23,201 nt of DNA from Pleurotus ostreatus/Saccharomyces cerevisiae fusant (taxonomy: Eukaryota > Opisthokonta). A program made the translations under genes and the position numbers. Positions 10,856-20,713 of the stretch are shown here, piece after piece; position 1 is the stretch's first letter, and every line of letters starts with the position of its first letter. The notes beneath the pieces are model-generated. The model had not been told where the DNA came from and did not search any database. It worked only from the letters and a program-made list of their open reading frames with translations. Location of the stretch: NCBI GenBank assembly GCA_024196135.1, contig JAMQCK010000432.1, forward strand, positions 1-23,201, given 5' to 3'.

Positions 10856-12115
10856 ATGCATCCTCTGCTTCGCAACTCTCTCATTGGGATGACACGCGGC
10901 GGGCCGCATGTGAACCTGGCACCCGTGGCGTCCTCGAGTAGGCGCGCGTTCCACGTCACCTACTTGCGATGCAAGTCCATCGATGAGAACAATAGAGAGG
11001 TTAGTCCCTCGTGAGATATCTCACCATATTGACTGAAGGCGCATTGACTGCAGAAGGTCAACGGCTCACCGGACGGAACCATCTCTACACCGCTCTCCAG
11101 TACTTCCAGCGCGGGGCCTTTGACGAGTGACAATTCGAAAACTACACCATCCGAAGCTACCGCGACGGATGCAACCTTCAAAAGCTCACCGCCTCGCCCT
11201 CGATCGGCACGGCCAGCGCCTCTCCGAAAGCGCACGATCTGCCTCAGCAACGTCCTCGATGGCACCTCCGTTTCTAAGCTCAAGGGATTCCTATCAAACG
11301 AGTTTGGCCACGTAGCCTGGGTGACGCTGGGTACGCTGCGCGCTCTCGAACTCATTAGGAATGCACTCGCTGACAGAGCTAGGCCCCTTTGCCTCAGACA
11401 AGCGCGCTCCCTACTCTTTTAATCAACCTCGGCGCAGGCATGCGTACGTTCTGTTCTCGCGCGGCAGCTCCGTCGACAAAGTCCGTACGCGACTCGGCAG
11501 CCCCATCGACTTCGACGGCACCGCCTTATTTCCCGAGTTGATACCTCCGGTCGCGGTCGGCGGACCTACGAATAAGGCCCTGCAAGAGCGACTTTACCCG
11601 CGAAAGGATCCGCTACGCCCGGCGGGGGTGCGGCCAAAGGATACTCTCTTCATCAGACGGCTAGTAAGTGCGGACTCTGAGGAGCTGCGGGGTCACATCG
11701 AAGCCTCATGTCGCGACCTGGTATCCCTTACACGTCGTAAGGCCTTCGCGCATTTCGTTATCAACTCGTTTGATTATACCTCGCAGTGGGATCTTGCCTA
11801 GAGCTGCGACCCAGCGATGTGAAGGCAGCATCGAGGGCGCGTACCGTTTTGAAGGAGTACTTCCGGCGCTCGAGCACCACCGCCTGGGTCGACTTCAAGA
11901 CGGACGAGGGTGATCTGCCTGTAGTCCTCAGAGCCCAGCAAAGGAACCGTGCTGAGCAGCTTCATCGTCTGCAGCGTGCGCTCTCGGATCCGGCGCGGGA
12001 TGACAAGGGCTGCAAGTCACGGTTTGAAAGTCTTAGTATACGAAGGGTGCATGCAAGCAGAATCGGCGCAACCCGCCTCAAAAGTCCGCGTGATATTGGC
12101 GTGCAATCAATGTAA
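10856..12115 (+). CDS. RRM-type RNA-binding protein with mitochondrial-type leader
   Basis: Spliced model: 10856-10999, 11054-11330, 11398-11736, 11787-12115, total 1089 nt, 362 aa with phases closing. The N-terminus is rich in Arg/Ser and lacks acidic residues up to RRAFHVTYLRCKS, like a mitochondrial presequence. A Ser/Thr/Pro linker follows (about 49-105). An RRM is likely at about 109-190: TICLSNV fits RNP2, and RRHAYVLF (joined across intron 2) fits RNP1. A second, weaker RRM-like unit starts DTLFIRRL at about 215. The last about 70 residues are basic. The stop TAA (12113-12115) overlaps the 3' end of the convergent B' gene by 9 nt, exactly where the right arm begins, so the C-terminus may have been reshaped by the duplication. 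RNA target and pathway are unknown. Confidence 0.7.
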
Positions 12116-13400
12116 TATCTTCGCTCGAGTTATGCCCGCATTCGTGAGCACGGAGGACGGGATCAGGCGCAGGTCCCTCGTGTGCGCCTTGACCGACCGC
12201 TGTACCAACGCATTACTGAGGACTTGCGACAACGGTAAGCCTCGTCTCGCGGCCTCGTGACGAAGTCTGTCCGGCCATGAGTGACATGAACGCGCGACCA
12301 GAATGACGACGCACCGCTGTTTGTTGGCCTTCTCGATTTGCTTCCGTGCGTGGCCCATCTTGCCAGTCCAGAGGTCGAGGTAGTTTTCAACCTGGTGAGC
12401 GGGGAATCACATAGCCGTAAGCAGGGAGAAAGCTATCGAGAACATTGGGAACACCGCACCAGCGTGAGGATCTTGTTGCGCTGGCGGCGAAACCTATACT
12501 TCTATTGAAGTACGTCAGCGCTCGCGTACGACCAAATCCACGGTGACTTACCTCGAAGAGCGCCTTTTCTCGTTGCTTCCTTTCACCCAGGGGACGTGAT
12601 AGTACCTCCCTGCGATATTCCTTCCTCGCGCTCAGGAGCTCGGACGCCAGGACAACGAGGCGCTTGCGCGACTTGGTCATGCTAACCCTTTGGAGCCAAG
12701 GGGCAATATGGCGGTCGATCCCATGAGCGCGCTTGGGCCGGTAATTGGCATCCTTCCTGAGCGTGACAGCCTGTCGGCTAGCTTGGGGTCAGAAGTCATT
12801 CCCAGAGGCTTGACCTCAGCGTACCGCAACAACAGAAATCGACATCGTCTCTGCGATGCATGTTAGCGAGTACCGGAGAAACTGTGAATGACGGGCATAC
12901 CGAACACAGGTACATCTTCCTCACAAGATACGCAGGCGGGCCTTCCGTTGGGGCCTTGCACATCTATACGCCACATGAGAGCTATGGGGACGTCCAAAAG
13001 GAGACATACGCACGTAGCATCGACCAGGAAGGCAGAGGAGTTTCGTATACTGAGAGCTTCCGTAGCAACCAGGTTTCCAAGGGTCGTCGATGCAGAACAT
13101 CTCGCGCATAGCCTGTAGCTTGTAAGGATGGCGGGTATACCGCATGAATTCACGAGGGTCGGGGGGTTGGAATGGGAGATTTAGCGGTGCACGAGCAAGT
13201 AGGGCACCATCTTTGCGGTCCACGATGTCGCGAAAGCGATGACACGTGTTACGGACGGCGAGGAGCGTGTACGGTGTGCATCCGGAGAAGATGATATGCC
13301 AGATCTCGGTAGAAAATAGCTTGTGGTATGCGAGAGGCTCTCTGGAATGGGGCTGGATGTAGGTGTAGCGTGCGCGCTTGGGTTTCGAGCGTCGAGTCAT
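12107..13400 (-). CDS. B' (right arm): intact F-box-like protein with cysteine cluster
   Basis: ATG at 13400. Exons 13400-13014, 12963-12901, 12850-12825, 12777-12552, 12501-12460, 12391-12315 and 12266-12107 give 326 aa without a stop. If the last intron (48 nt, in frame) were retained the protein would be 342 aa; the matching intron in gene A argues for splicing. The N-terminus MTRRSKPKRARY is strongly basic and could be a nuclear signal. The F-box-like region is at about 28-65 (LFSTEIWHIIFSGCTPYTLL). Next come PDPREFMRYTRHPYK and C128-x2-C131-x17-C149-x3-C153. The C-terminal half is basic and helical (LASELLSARKEYRREVL, KYRFRRQRNKIL). It lacks the C2H2 finger of A'. It is probably an SCF-type substrate adaptor, by inference. 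An in-frame upstream extension to 13574 would need a GTG start and is not used. Confidence 0.75.
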
Positions 13401-13590
13401 GAGGCGGGGCGGTAGCCTTGGACTTGAAAAGGCCAACGATATATGAGGGAAACGACGGGAGGGAACAAGGGACCCGGGTACAGACTCCTTACGTGGCTGG
13501 ATCCGGAGCTCCGAAGTTTCCACAAAAGAGAACAATGGGAGAACAAAAGGAGCGTCGTCGGGCCGACCGAGCACGTGCCCCTCCGCAGGA

Positions 13591-13601
13591 CATATATATA
13601 T
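13591..13601 (-). promoter_or_regulatory. TATA box of B'
   Basis: CATATATATAT lies about 195 nt upstream of the B' ATG, in a flank otherwise conserved with left-arm gene B, where TACTTAAG stands in this place. Confidence 0.45.
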
Positions 13602-14043
13602 GGGGCGCGGGCGACCATCCTTCTCCCAAACCCTTCCTCCCTCTCGTCAGTTGGCTTTATTCCGCTCGCCGTTAACTGCTTCCCGAGGTTGATCGGCAGT
13701 GTGGGTTGCGGGACTCGTTCTGCTTCTCACACGGCCCTGATTCCGGCGATCCGAGGAGAGGACGGGCGGGGAGCCTCTGGCGGCGCGGTACGGGCTAGCG
13801 CAGCCCATGCCGCGCGTGGGGAGAGGCGGTGGACACTCAGCTCGTGCCGCTGCTCGAGCTTCGGCTTCGGGCAGCAGCGCTGAGCCGCCTGACACGCGAG
13901 GCTATAGGGTAGGTCGCGCTATGGCATTTTGCCGCGCCATCGCCCCCTGGTACTCGCAAGTTGAGCGCAGGCTGTCCATGTTGTGCTACCTGCCGTCGGG
14001 TAGATGTCGCATGGATACGCCGGGTCTCGCTACACCGCTGGGG

Positions 14044-14079
14044 GTGTTCGTTTGAGGGCCGACTCCCTCAAGTGAACAC
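14044..14079. promoter_or_regulatory. Hairpin-forming palindrome in the A'/B' promoter, right arm
   Basis: GTGTTCGTTTGAGGG, loop, CCCTCAAGTGAACAC, followed by TCAAATTTTTGGAACC. It is the exact mirror of the left-arm element, including both mismatches, and sits at the same place between the divergent genes. Confidence 0.6.
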
Positions 14080-14793
14080 TCAAATTTTTGGAACCGCATT
14101 CAGCCCTCGCCGTCGTGCGAGTTGATGCATGCCCGTAGTACCAGTAACTACTGTGGAATCGCTTGTAATCGCTCAGTCCTGTGCTGCTAGTCGCCACAAT
14201 AGAGAAGCGCTCAAAGCTACGAGGTGAAACCATGCTCGGGCGTTCTCAGTGATTCCTTCAAGCAAGAAGTACAGGAAAATCGGCTGTCATTCTGCCGCAG
14301 CGTAGCCCGAATCGGTCCCAGCGCAGGCGTCACTCGTATTCAAGAGGCGTCAGGTAGCGTATGTAGCGTCTGCTGCCTATCTGCCGCGCTGACCTGGGGC
14401 TGGATTTCCTTCGGTTGCACGGTGTGGAAAGTCTTCGAACATCTAGATTGGTTACCATGGCGCGCTAGCTCGACTTCCATCCGCTAACCTCGACAGAAGC
14501 GGGACCAGAGTAACAAGAGAGAGATGGGTAATATCCCCAATGAGGCGTGAACGGCGTGCCAATCATCCCTATTTGGATATTTCGGCCTGATTCGTCAATC
14601 GGCCAGCCTTCGCGGTCACCGCCATTGTCTTCGCAATTGTTCTGCTCATTCATCCATCCAGCTTCTTCGGACCGCTTCGGATGTATCCACATGGTGAGAG
14701 TGCACTGCTCTAGAACAATTAATCGCGCGAGAGCCCTCGCGCATGGCTACTTAAGGTGGGCGCTTCCCATCTAGCCGACATACTTACACACTC

Positions 14794-16444
14794 ATGGCTT
14801 CCCTTCCCGCCCCCAAGCGTCTTTGCACGACTTCGCCGGAGAAGTCCACCATCAAGAGACCCACCCTCTTTCTTGACACTCTGCCGAACGACATCTTGGA
14901 CTTGATCCTGGCGAATTTCTCCGTCGCCGACTTGCAGAGCTTGCGTGCCACAAACCCAAAGCTCCGCGACTTCATCGACTCCAAGCACTACCTCATTCAC
15001 GCAATCAGACGCGCCAAGTTTCCCTCGATCGTAGCAATATGCGATCGGTACCCAGACGCCACACGCTATCTTCCCGCGTCCCTCAAGCCATACAACATGG
15101 AGGATACTTTACCGTATAATCTCATGCTGGTCGGGGGACAGTGTACAGTATGTGCTCTCCTCATTCTGCACTGCAAAGCTCTGCGCTGACATCACGATGC
15201 AGGTATGTGGTAAATACGCTGGTGGTCCGCCGTTGTCCAGCAACCTTCGCGTGCGACTCTGCGGCGAGGTACGTTCGCATACTATTGCTGCCTGGGTACC
15301 GTTCGCTAATGCAGCTTACTCAGGATGGATGTTCACGCCGCATGTGCTCGTATGTCCGTTTCTTCCTGGATGCTTCCTTCAGCTGACTTTCCTCCGCAGG
15401 GATGAGTTTACGACAAGCAATTGGACCATCGACACGCCCAACAATGTTCAGAAGAGTGCTGAACATTACGCCGAAATTCCCTACATGAACGACTTGCCAA
15501 GCCTCACTAGTCAAGCCATACTTCCGAGCGATGAGCAGTGCGCGGGTCATCGGAGCAGATACCTTTTGAGGGAGTTCAACACGAATTTTTATGCTTGGGG
15601 AAGGGATATCTATGACTGGTCGGTGCGTACATTCGATATATTGAATGATCGCACTTTGATCGTCCGTCGCCAGGTTTTCGTTGACGCGAAAAACCTGCAT
15701 GGGTCTCTAGAGCCTGTACGTATTCACAGACGTGTCAGGCAAATTCTAATCGCTCCACTGCAGATCCACTGGGCGCTTTGCGAGTGGCGACAATGGGTGA
15801 GCGAAGAAGGACGGTCCGTACAGAAGGAGAACCTGCGGATGTACGTACTTGCGGTCGACTGGTGCGCAGACGCGCTTGGCTCACGGGCGTCCGCAGATTG
15901 GGTGATGTTGCGCGGAAATGTGCGACAACGCTGGAAAAGCTACTCGAGGACCCCCTAACGCAGCGCATTCTCTGGGCGCATGCGCGAGACTGTGCCCCAG
16001 TCTATTGGACGACGTTCCGGTACCTATTGAAACCGAGTCTGGATCGTCGGGACGAGGCTCGCGTCAAGGTGCGGCTCAAAGCGCGTTTTATGGGATTTTC
16101 GTACGACTGACACCTTCCAGCGATCTGCAACCAACCTGAGCACCGCTCTTCCAAAGCTGGCGGCGCGAGTGAGCGTGAAGCGCCGCCCCGCTCAACGGAA
16201 CGACCACAAAGCACTCATTAGGTCTGTCCATGATTGGCCCATGTTGTCGCTCCTTCTGACATCCCGTAGCAGAGACAGGAATCGTACGGCTGGCTGGTTC
16301 ACCTGTGCCCGCTGCCAAGCGAAGTTTGACAGTGCCCTTGAGGTTGGGGACCACTGTGACAAGGTGTAAGTCGGTCAGGTCATATAATTGTGAGTGCGCT
16401 GACGCTATATTCACAGGCATTCGAGGAAGAAAGTGTCATCGTGA
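14794..16444 (+). CDS. A' (right arm): intact F-box-like protein with cysteine cluster and C-terminal C2H2 finger
   Basis: ATG at 14794. Exons 14794-15147, 15203-15268, 15324-15349, 15400-15622, 15674-15715, 15764-15840, 15897-16068, 16121-16365 and 16417-16444 give 410 aa. The F-box-like region is at residues about 25-65 (LDTLPNDILDLILANFSV). The cysteine cluster is C117-x2-C120-x17-C138-x4-C143-x4-C148. A middle region holds SDEQCAGHRSRYLLREFN and DPLTQRILWAHARDCAPVYW. A classical C2H2 finger is at C382-x2-C385-x12-H398-x4-H403 (FTCARCQAKFD, HCDKVH); its last His is contributed by the final 28-nt exon. That splice choice (GT, then G-CAT) is set by the finger and by the same junction in left A. 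It is probably a ubiquitin-ligase substrate adaptor or chromatin-associated factor, by family inference only. The gene is divergent from B' across 1.4 kb. Confidence 0.8.
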
Positions 16445-16490
16445 TTTTGAGTACGAACGGCTACTCCTACGGCGCCCATCTGCGGCCCTG

Positions 16491-18257
16491 TGTGTCTTAC
16501 GCGAAGTATTGTGAATCGATCGCCGAAACTGTGAACCGATCACGATTTCGGCCGGTCCAAGCGGCGACAAGTCCCTGCCGATTCACACTTTTTGGCCCGC
16601 GTCACGCTCGATTCACAGAAAAGTCGGGATCAATTCACAGTTTCGACGGGCGCATTCACATTTTGGTTCACACTTTTTTGGCCCGGAAACGGCGCTTGAT
16701 GGGAGAAGTCGGCGCGCCGAACGGGACTTGTCGCGGCACCTGCCGAGGGAGGGGTTCGAATCTCCGTGGAAAGGTCTTGTCGTGTGCGCGCGCACTGTCC
16801 AGCGACCCCCGAAAGCGCACAATGATGAAGAAAGCGATATATTCATTATTTATCTAATGTTACTACAAGGAAAGAAGGGGTAGAAGAGGTAAAAAAGCGG
16901 CATAGCATCAGCACATCTCATGTGGGGCATACGCACCCAACCGTGGGCGCGCGGTCGCACGTCGAACGCACCCAAGCGGTGCACTGGGCGTAGGAGCCGA
17001 GTAGGGGTAGGGGTGAGGGCGCGTCACGCACTCTGCGTGTCGAGACAAGGGTGGGGCCCTACGAAACTGAGCGCGTAGGGTGCAGTTGCAGGAGGGGATG
17101 CTTGCAGAGAGCTCGCGTCCGCGCTCATTGCGCTGCACTTCCTACCCTCGCGGCCATCATCATCCTCCACTGCCTCTCCCCTTGCGCGTTGGCGCCCCTC
17201 TCCCGCTGTAGCGTCCCCTGGCTCTCGTCCTCGCGCCGCCGCCTCCAACCCCACCCTTGCCATCCTTCCCTCCCTCTTTGGGTCCACACTGTGTGCTATA
17301 CCGCTGAGGGTGGGCGCGGAGTGCGTGACCACGACCTGCCGAGAGCGCCGCAGAGGGGCGACCGCTAAGCAACTCCCAGCTGATTCCTTCGCCAGTAGCA
17401 TGAGAACTCGCCCGCGTGGGCAAGTCCGCGCATGGGAGGTCAAGAGCTAGGATCTCGCAATGGCTACTTGACGGGCGAGGCGAAAATTTGGGGCATGCAA
17501 GGCGGGGGGAGGAGGCTCGCAGGCCGCAAATGAAGCCCTGGGAGGCCCCAGATGTTCTTGAGGGCGAATATGAGGGAGCGAGGGTATGGGCGGCCGCGTG
17601 TTACAACAACGCATTGCCCGCGCGAGGGTGACGCGCGGACATGTAAAGCAATGTTAGTTGTAATATGAGGGCGACGCTGGCGCACGCACCTGTAGCCCTC
17701 CTACAGATCCTCTGGACGCGTCGCCAGCCACTGTTCGGCGACCGTGATGCCTGCGTAGAAGGTTCGCTTGAGGCCGAAAAGGCGCGAAGAGAGGGTGAGG
17801 GGTGTACGACGGTGGTAGGTGAGGTCGCCGGCAGGGACTTAGCGCAATTGGCGCGCGAGCATGGCTTGTGAACGGTGAACCAGACTTGGCCTGGGGTTTC
17901 CGGAGGTCACGCCAAGTCACACTTTTGATCGTGAACTCCCCGCGAGATCACGGAAGAAAACTGTGAATAGACTGTATTTGCAACGGGGGTTTTCGGCCTT
18001 TTTCCCGTTTTGCTAGCGGGCACCTGCCATATTCGGTCGACCTTCATCGCCCAGCCCTCTGCCTTCCCCTCCGAATTTCGCTGCGAAACTTGGTATATGA
18101 AGTCATTCCTACTTCAGATGGTTGCCTGATTTTTCTCGAGGGCACTCGAAGTTGAAGAGGTTGCGCGGAGGCGGGAGGAAGGGGTCGTGGGAATATTTTG
18201 CTAGCGGAGCTGCAAATACACTCTAATCAGGCTGTAGGACTTGTGCTGAGGTACGTA
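16491..18257. mobile_element. 1.77-kb insertion in the right arm with terminal clusters of TGTGAA/TTCACA
   Basis: Compared with the left arm, homology breaks after GCGGCCCTGTGT and resumes at TCTAATTCATTTG. The left end (16510-16675) carries seven TGTGAA/TTCACA hexamers, the first two in one orientation and five in the other. It also repeats TTCACACTTTTTGGCCCG, at about 16583 and, with one extra T, at about 16667. The right end (17870-17970) has more GTGAAC/GTGAAT strings. An inner inverted pair, TGTATTTGCA at about 17970 and TGCAAATACA at about 18215, and a repeated TTTTGCTAGCG lie in 17965-18220. Subterminal repeat clusters are typical of hAT- and CACTA-like DNA transposons, but I find no transposase ORF and no clear target-site duplication, at best a 3-bp TCT. 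It may be a non-autonomous element or two nested ones. ORFs inside are low-complexity and unconvincing. Confidence 0.45.
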
Positions 18258-18297
18258 GATCTAATTCATTTGTTATGCAAGCGATTATGATAATCAT

Positions 18298-18550
18298 GTC
18301 CCAAACCTACTCGAGTCCATTTCAGGGCGTTATGTTTTCCTCTCGAGAAGTTCCAAATCGCTGGACAGCGAGCAAGCGTCCAATGCTGCAATGATCTTTG
18401 CCGTCGACGTTTGCACTACATCGGGGATTCGAGAGGGCGCCTGCTAACACGCATGAGAAAACGAGGATCCGGTGAGGGAGGAGAAGCGTAGCCCGTGCGA
18501 CGCAGCGACGCGAGCAACATTTGACGCAGATTCGAGGGAGACCCTTGTAG
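18298..18550 (-). pseudogene. B0': outer remnant of an F-box-like gene in the right arm
   Basis: This is the mirror of the 3' part of B0. The strings encoding SPDPRFLMRVSRRP and then the VQTST to SSRFGT tail are recognisable, ending in TGA at 18300-18298, but with an extra in-frame TAA and no matching upstream coding sequence. The remnant is cut off by about 18550-18660, next to the 3' flank of eL31. It is not expected to make a protein. Confidence 0.4.
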
Positions 18551-18907
18551 TGCAAAAGTCTCCGGAAGGTACCATCGACATTTACACTTCTGAGTCGGAG
18601 GTGTCGAGCGATGTACTTGGTAGAAGGGATTCTCAAATCTCGTTCAGGCAAAGATCGCGCGAGTCGCCACTCACTTCGCCAGTTGCGGCCTCGGCGACGA
18701 GGGGTGAGCGCCCGGCCTCTCGAAGAGGGGAAAATGCAAAAGATACACTCCGTGGTTTGCCCATGCGCATAATCATAGTGTCAGTCAGGCATACATGCTT
18801 GGTGTGATATGTAAAGGAGGAGAAAGTACATGCGTCACGCCAGCGGCACAGCGCGGGGGCGTGAAGGATGGCCAAGGAGGGCGGAGCGCCTACTCGGGGC
18901 TGAGCGC

Positions 18908-19571
18908 CTACTCGGTGTCGACGACGACGGTCTCGAGACCCTTGAAGGTGGGGACCTCGACGTGGGAGGCGTAGGTGTACAACTTCTCCTTCGCGTTCTC
19001 GTCGTCGTTGCGCTTGCCTGAAGGGTTGCGTTAGTACGATGGAAGAGCACGAAGGGGTTTGTGGGTATGGGGGAGGGCGATGATACTCACGCTCAAGCTT
19101 GACACGGATACGGTGGGGGACGCTCTTGATACCGCGAGACCAGATCGCCTGGTTGAGCTTCGGGTCGATGCGCACGTCACTGGGGGATGAAGGTAAGTAC
19201 AATGCAGATGAGGAGACAAAGACAACGCACGTCGTGCCCATCGCCTTTTGTGCGAACTCGACAACCGCCTTCACCGCCTTGGGTGACCGCTTCTTGAACG
19301 AAGCACCTGCAATTCGATCGATCAGCGGCCCGCCAAGGACGTGGAGCGTGTTTTACACACCGTGTACGCGCTTGTGCAAGTGGACGGTGTATTCGCGGGT
19401 GACGACGTCGGAGAGCGCAGAGCGCGTCTTACCGGTCTAAGGAAGGGGGAATTGGGGTAAGTTCAAGGTGTGTATATCGCCAGTGCAAACGGACGTGCCC
19501 TTTGCTTGTCGGCGGGAGACTGCATAGTTCGTGAGCAACGGTTCGTTGGGGACGGATACGCTACGCACCAT
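18908..19571 (-). CDS. RPL31: Ribosomal protein eL31 (large subunit, cytosolic)
   Basis: Structural protein of the 60S subunit near the peptide exit tunnel. Exons 19436-19361, 19306-19231, 19179-19091 and 19017-18908 sum to 351 nt and read [106 protein letters not shown] and TVVVDTE, the complete eL31 core. Exon 1 is uncertain. The best fit is an ATG alone at 19571-19569 directly followed by a GTGCGT donor and a 132-nt intron, giving 117 aa; a short extra exon cannot be excluded. Very short first exons are common in fungal ribosomal-protein genes. The stop codon sits in a short tandem duplication (18886-18916). Confidence 0.92.
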
Positions 19572-20713
19572 GGCGATTGTCTGAAGTCTTGATGGGGCCC
19601 TTGCCTGCTTGCTCTCGCGCGACGCAACCTCTCGAGTCTCGGCGATCGGTATTGTTTACCGCACCCGCCACCGCCAAACAGTACTCACGTGGGAGGACAA
19701 AAATGTGGCTGTATCACGTGCAAACTCAGCTATGCAGCTATCGGAACTTGCCGACGGTCGTAACCTCCTCACTGGTGTCTACCAGGGGCTCGCCTACAGA
19801 CAAGTACTGTGATGATTGGAGCTTTGATCAGGAATCTTCGTAGAGTCTTGGTGCGTCCAATCACAACCCTCGCGTCTCTGAGTGTGCACAAATGAGCTTG
19901 CGATCTGAACGCCGACTGCGCCCACCATCTTCGATCTGGTTTGCGACATAGTTGTTATGCATGTGTGGGATTCCCAGTTCATACTTCCAGGCCCAGTCGT
20001 ATGTGACGCGGACGATTCCAAGTATTGAGTTTCAGTCTCGAAGCTGTTTGGCCTTCCCATTGCTTCTATTTAAGGACATATCGACATCACAGCAGCGCGT
20101 GGTCGAATCATCCCAGCTGTTCTCATCGCTCACGCAGGATTCGCCGCTTGCACGCGCTGTCCTGTCTCTTGTATCAATTAGAGTGAACTATACACGTTTC
20201 TTTCTCTCCTACCGTGACAAGCCGCCGAGCTCTGAGCTCGTCCACCGCTCGGCATCTGTTTGGAGTGGCGGTACTGAGAATGCAGGCGTTTCGCCAAGCG
20301 ATACCAGGGCGACGACGTCGACGAGAAGGCGCTGAGGAAACATACCGACGAAGCAGAAGATTCGACTGACCACATCTCGAAGCGCGCCCCTCTTCTAATC
20401 CTCGATTCGAACGACGCGAGGGTGTGTTGGGTGGGTGTTCCTCTTCCTCTTTGACTGCGTAGAACTCATTCCGCCCACTTCAGAAGCGCCGACATATCCC
20501 CTGTCGAACGCCACCTATGCCATATCGTCCGACCTGAGTTTGAGGAACGAACGAACGAACCTGGAACCCGCCCGGCGCCCCAACATATCGAAACACGGTC
20601 CCCATCAGCACCTGACCGCCCGACGAACAGAGCGGCCAACCCCAGCCGATCGGTTTATATAGGGTGGTGCGCGTCTTTGGGCGTCCTCTCCACGCCCTCG
20701 TCCTCAGCCGAAT
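19572..20713. other. Intergenic between eL31 and CFEM gene, no firm gene
   Basis: This holds the eL31 promoter (minus) and the CFEM promoter (plus). A TATTTAA at 20068-20074 and a coding-like frame at about 20284-20453 (RRFAKRYQGDDVDEKALRKH, then TDEAEDSTDHISKRAP) hint at a small unrecognised gene, but no start codon or clear intron supports it. The rest shows nothing I can name. Confidence 0.3.
20654..20662 (+). promoter_or_regulatory. TATA box of the CFEM gene
   Basis: TTTATATAG lies about 55 nt upstream of the CFEM ATG at 20714. Confidence 0.6.

Larger units (their letters stand above)
13401..14793. promoter_or_regulatory. Shared divergent promoter of B' and A', right arm
   Basis: This is the mirror copy of 7732-9127. 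It keeps the palindrome (14044-14079) and the TACTTAAG near A' (14750-14757). For B' the element corresponding to the left TACTTAAG is replaced by an alternating TATATATA run at 13592-13601, a much better TATA box. Confidence 0.65.
12110..18660 (-). repeat. Right arm of the inverted duplication, interrupted by an insertion
   Basis: This is the mirror image of the left arm: B' (minus), promoter, A' (plus), then the outer remnant. Homology to the left arm is lost at about 16490 and resumes at about 18258, so roughly 1.77 kb was gained here or lost on the left. Inner boundary by eye is about 12110; outer about 18550-18660. Confidence 0.8.

Noticed and set aside
13398..13574. 58-residue N-terminal extension of B'
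   Set aside because: It needs a GTG start, lies only about 20 nt from the TATA box, and is not conserved in frame in the left arm.
16715..16800. Possible tRNA, from GGGGTTCGAATCTCC on the plus strand
   Set aside because: Only a T-arm-like hairpin is present; there is no A box or acceptor and anticodon stem upstream.
17024..17443. 139-codon minus-strand ORF inside the insertion
   Set aside because: It is rich in Arg/Ala/Gly from GC-rich low-complexity DNA, with no domain, no matching splice signals and overlapping ORFs in other frames.
20284..20453. Acidic, KR-containing coding-like frame as a secreted peptide precursor
   Set aside because: It has no start codon or signal peptide, and no clear donor site to join it to an upstream exon.
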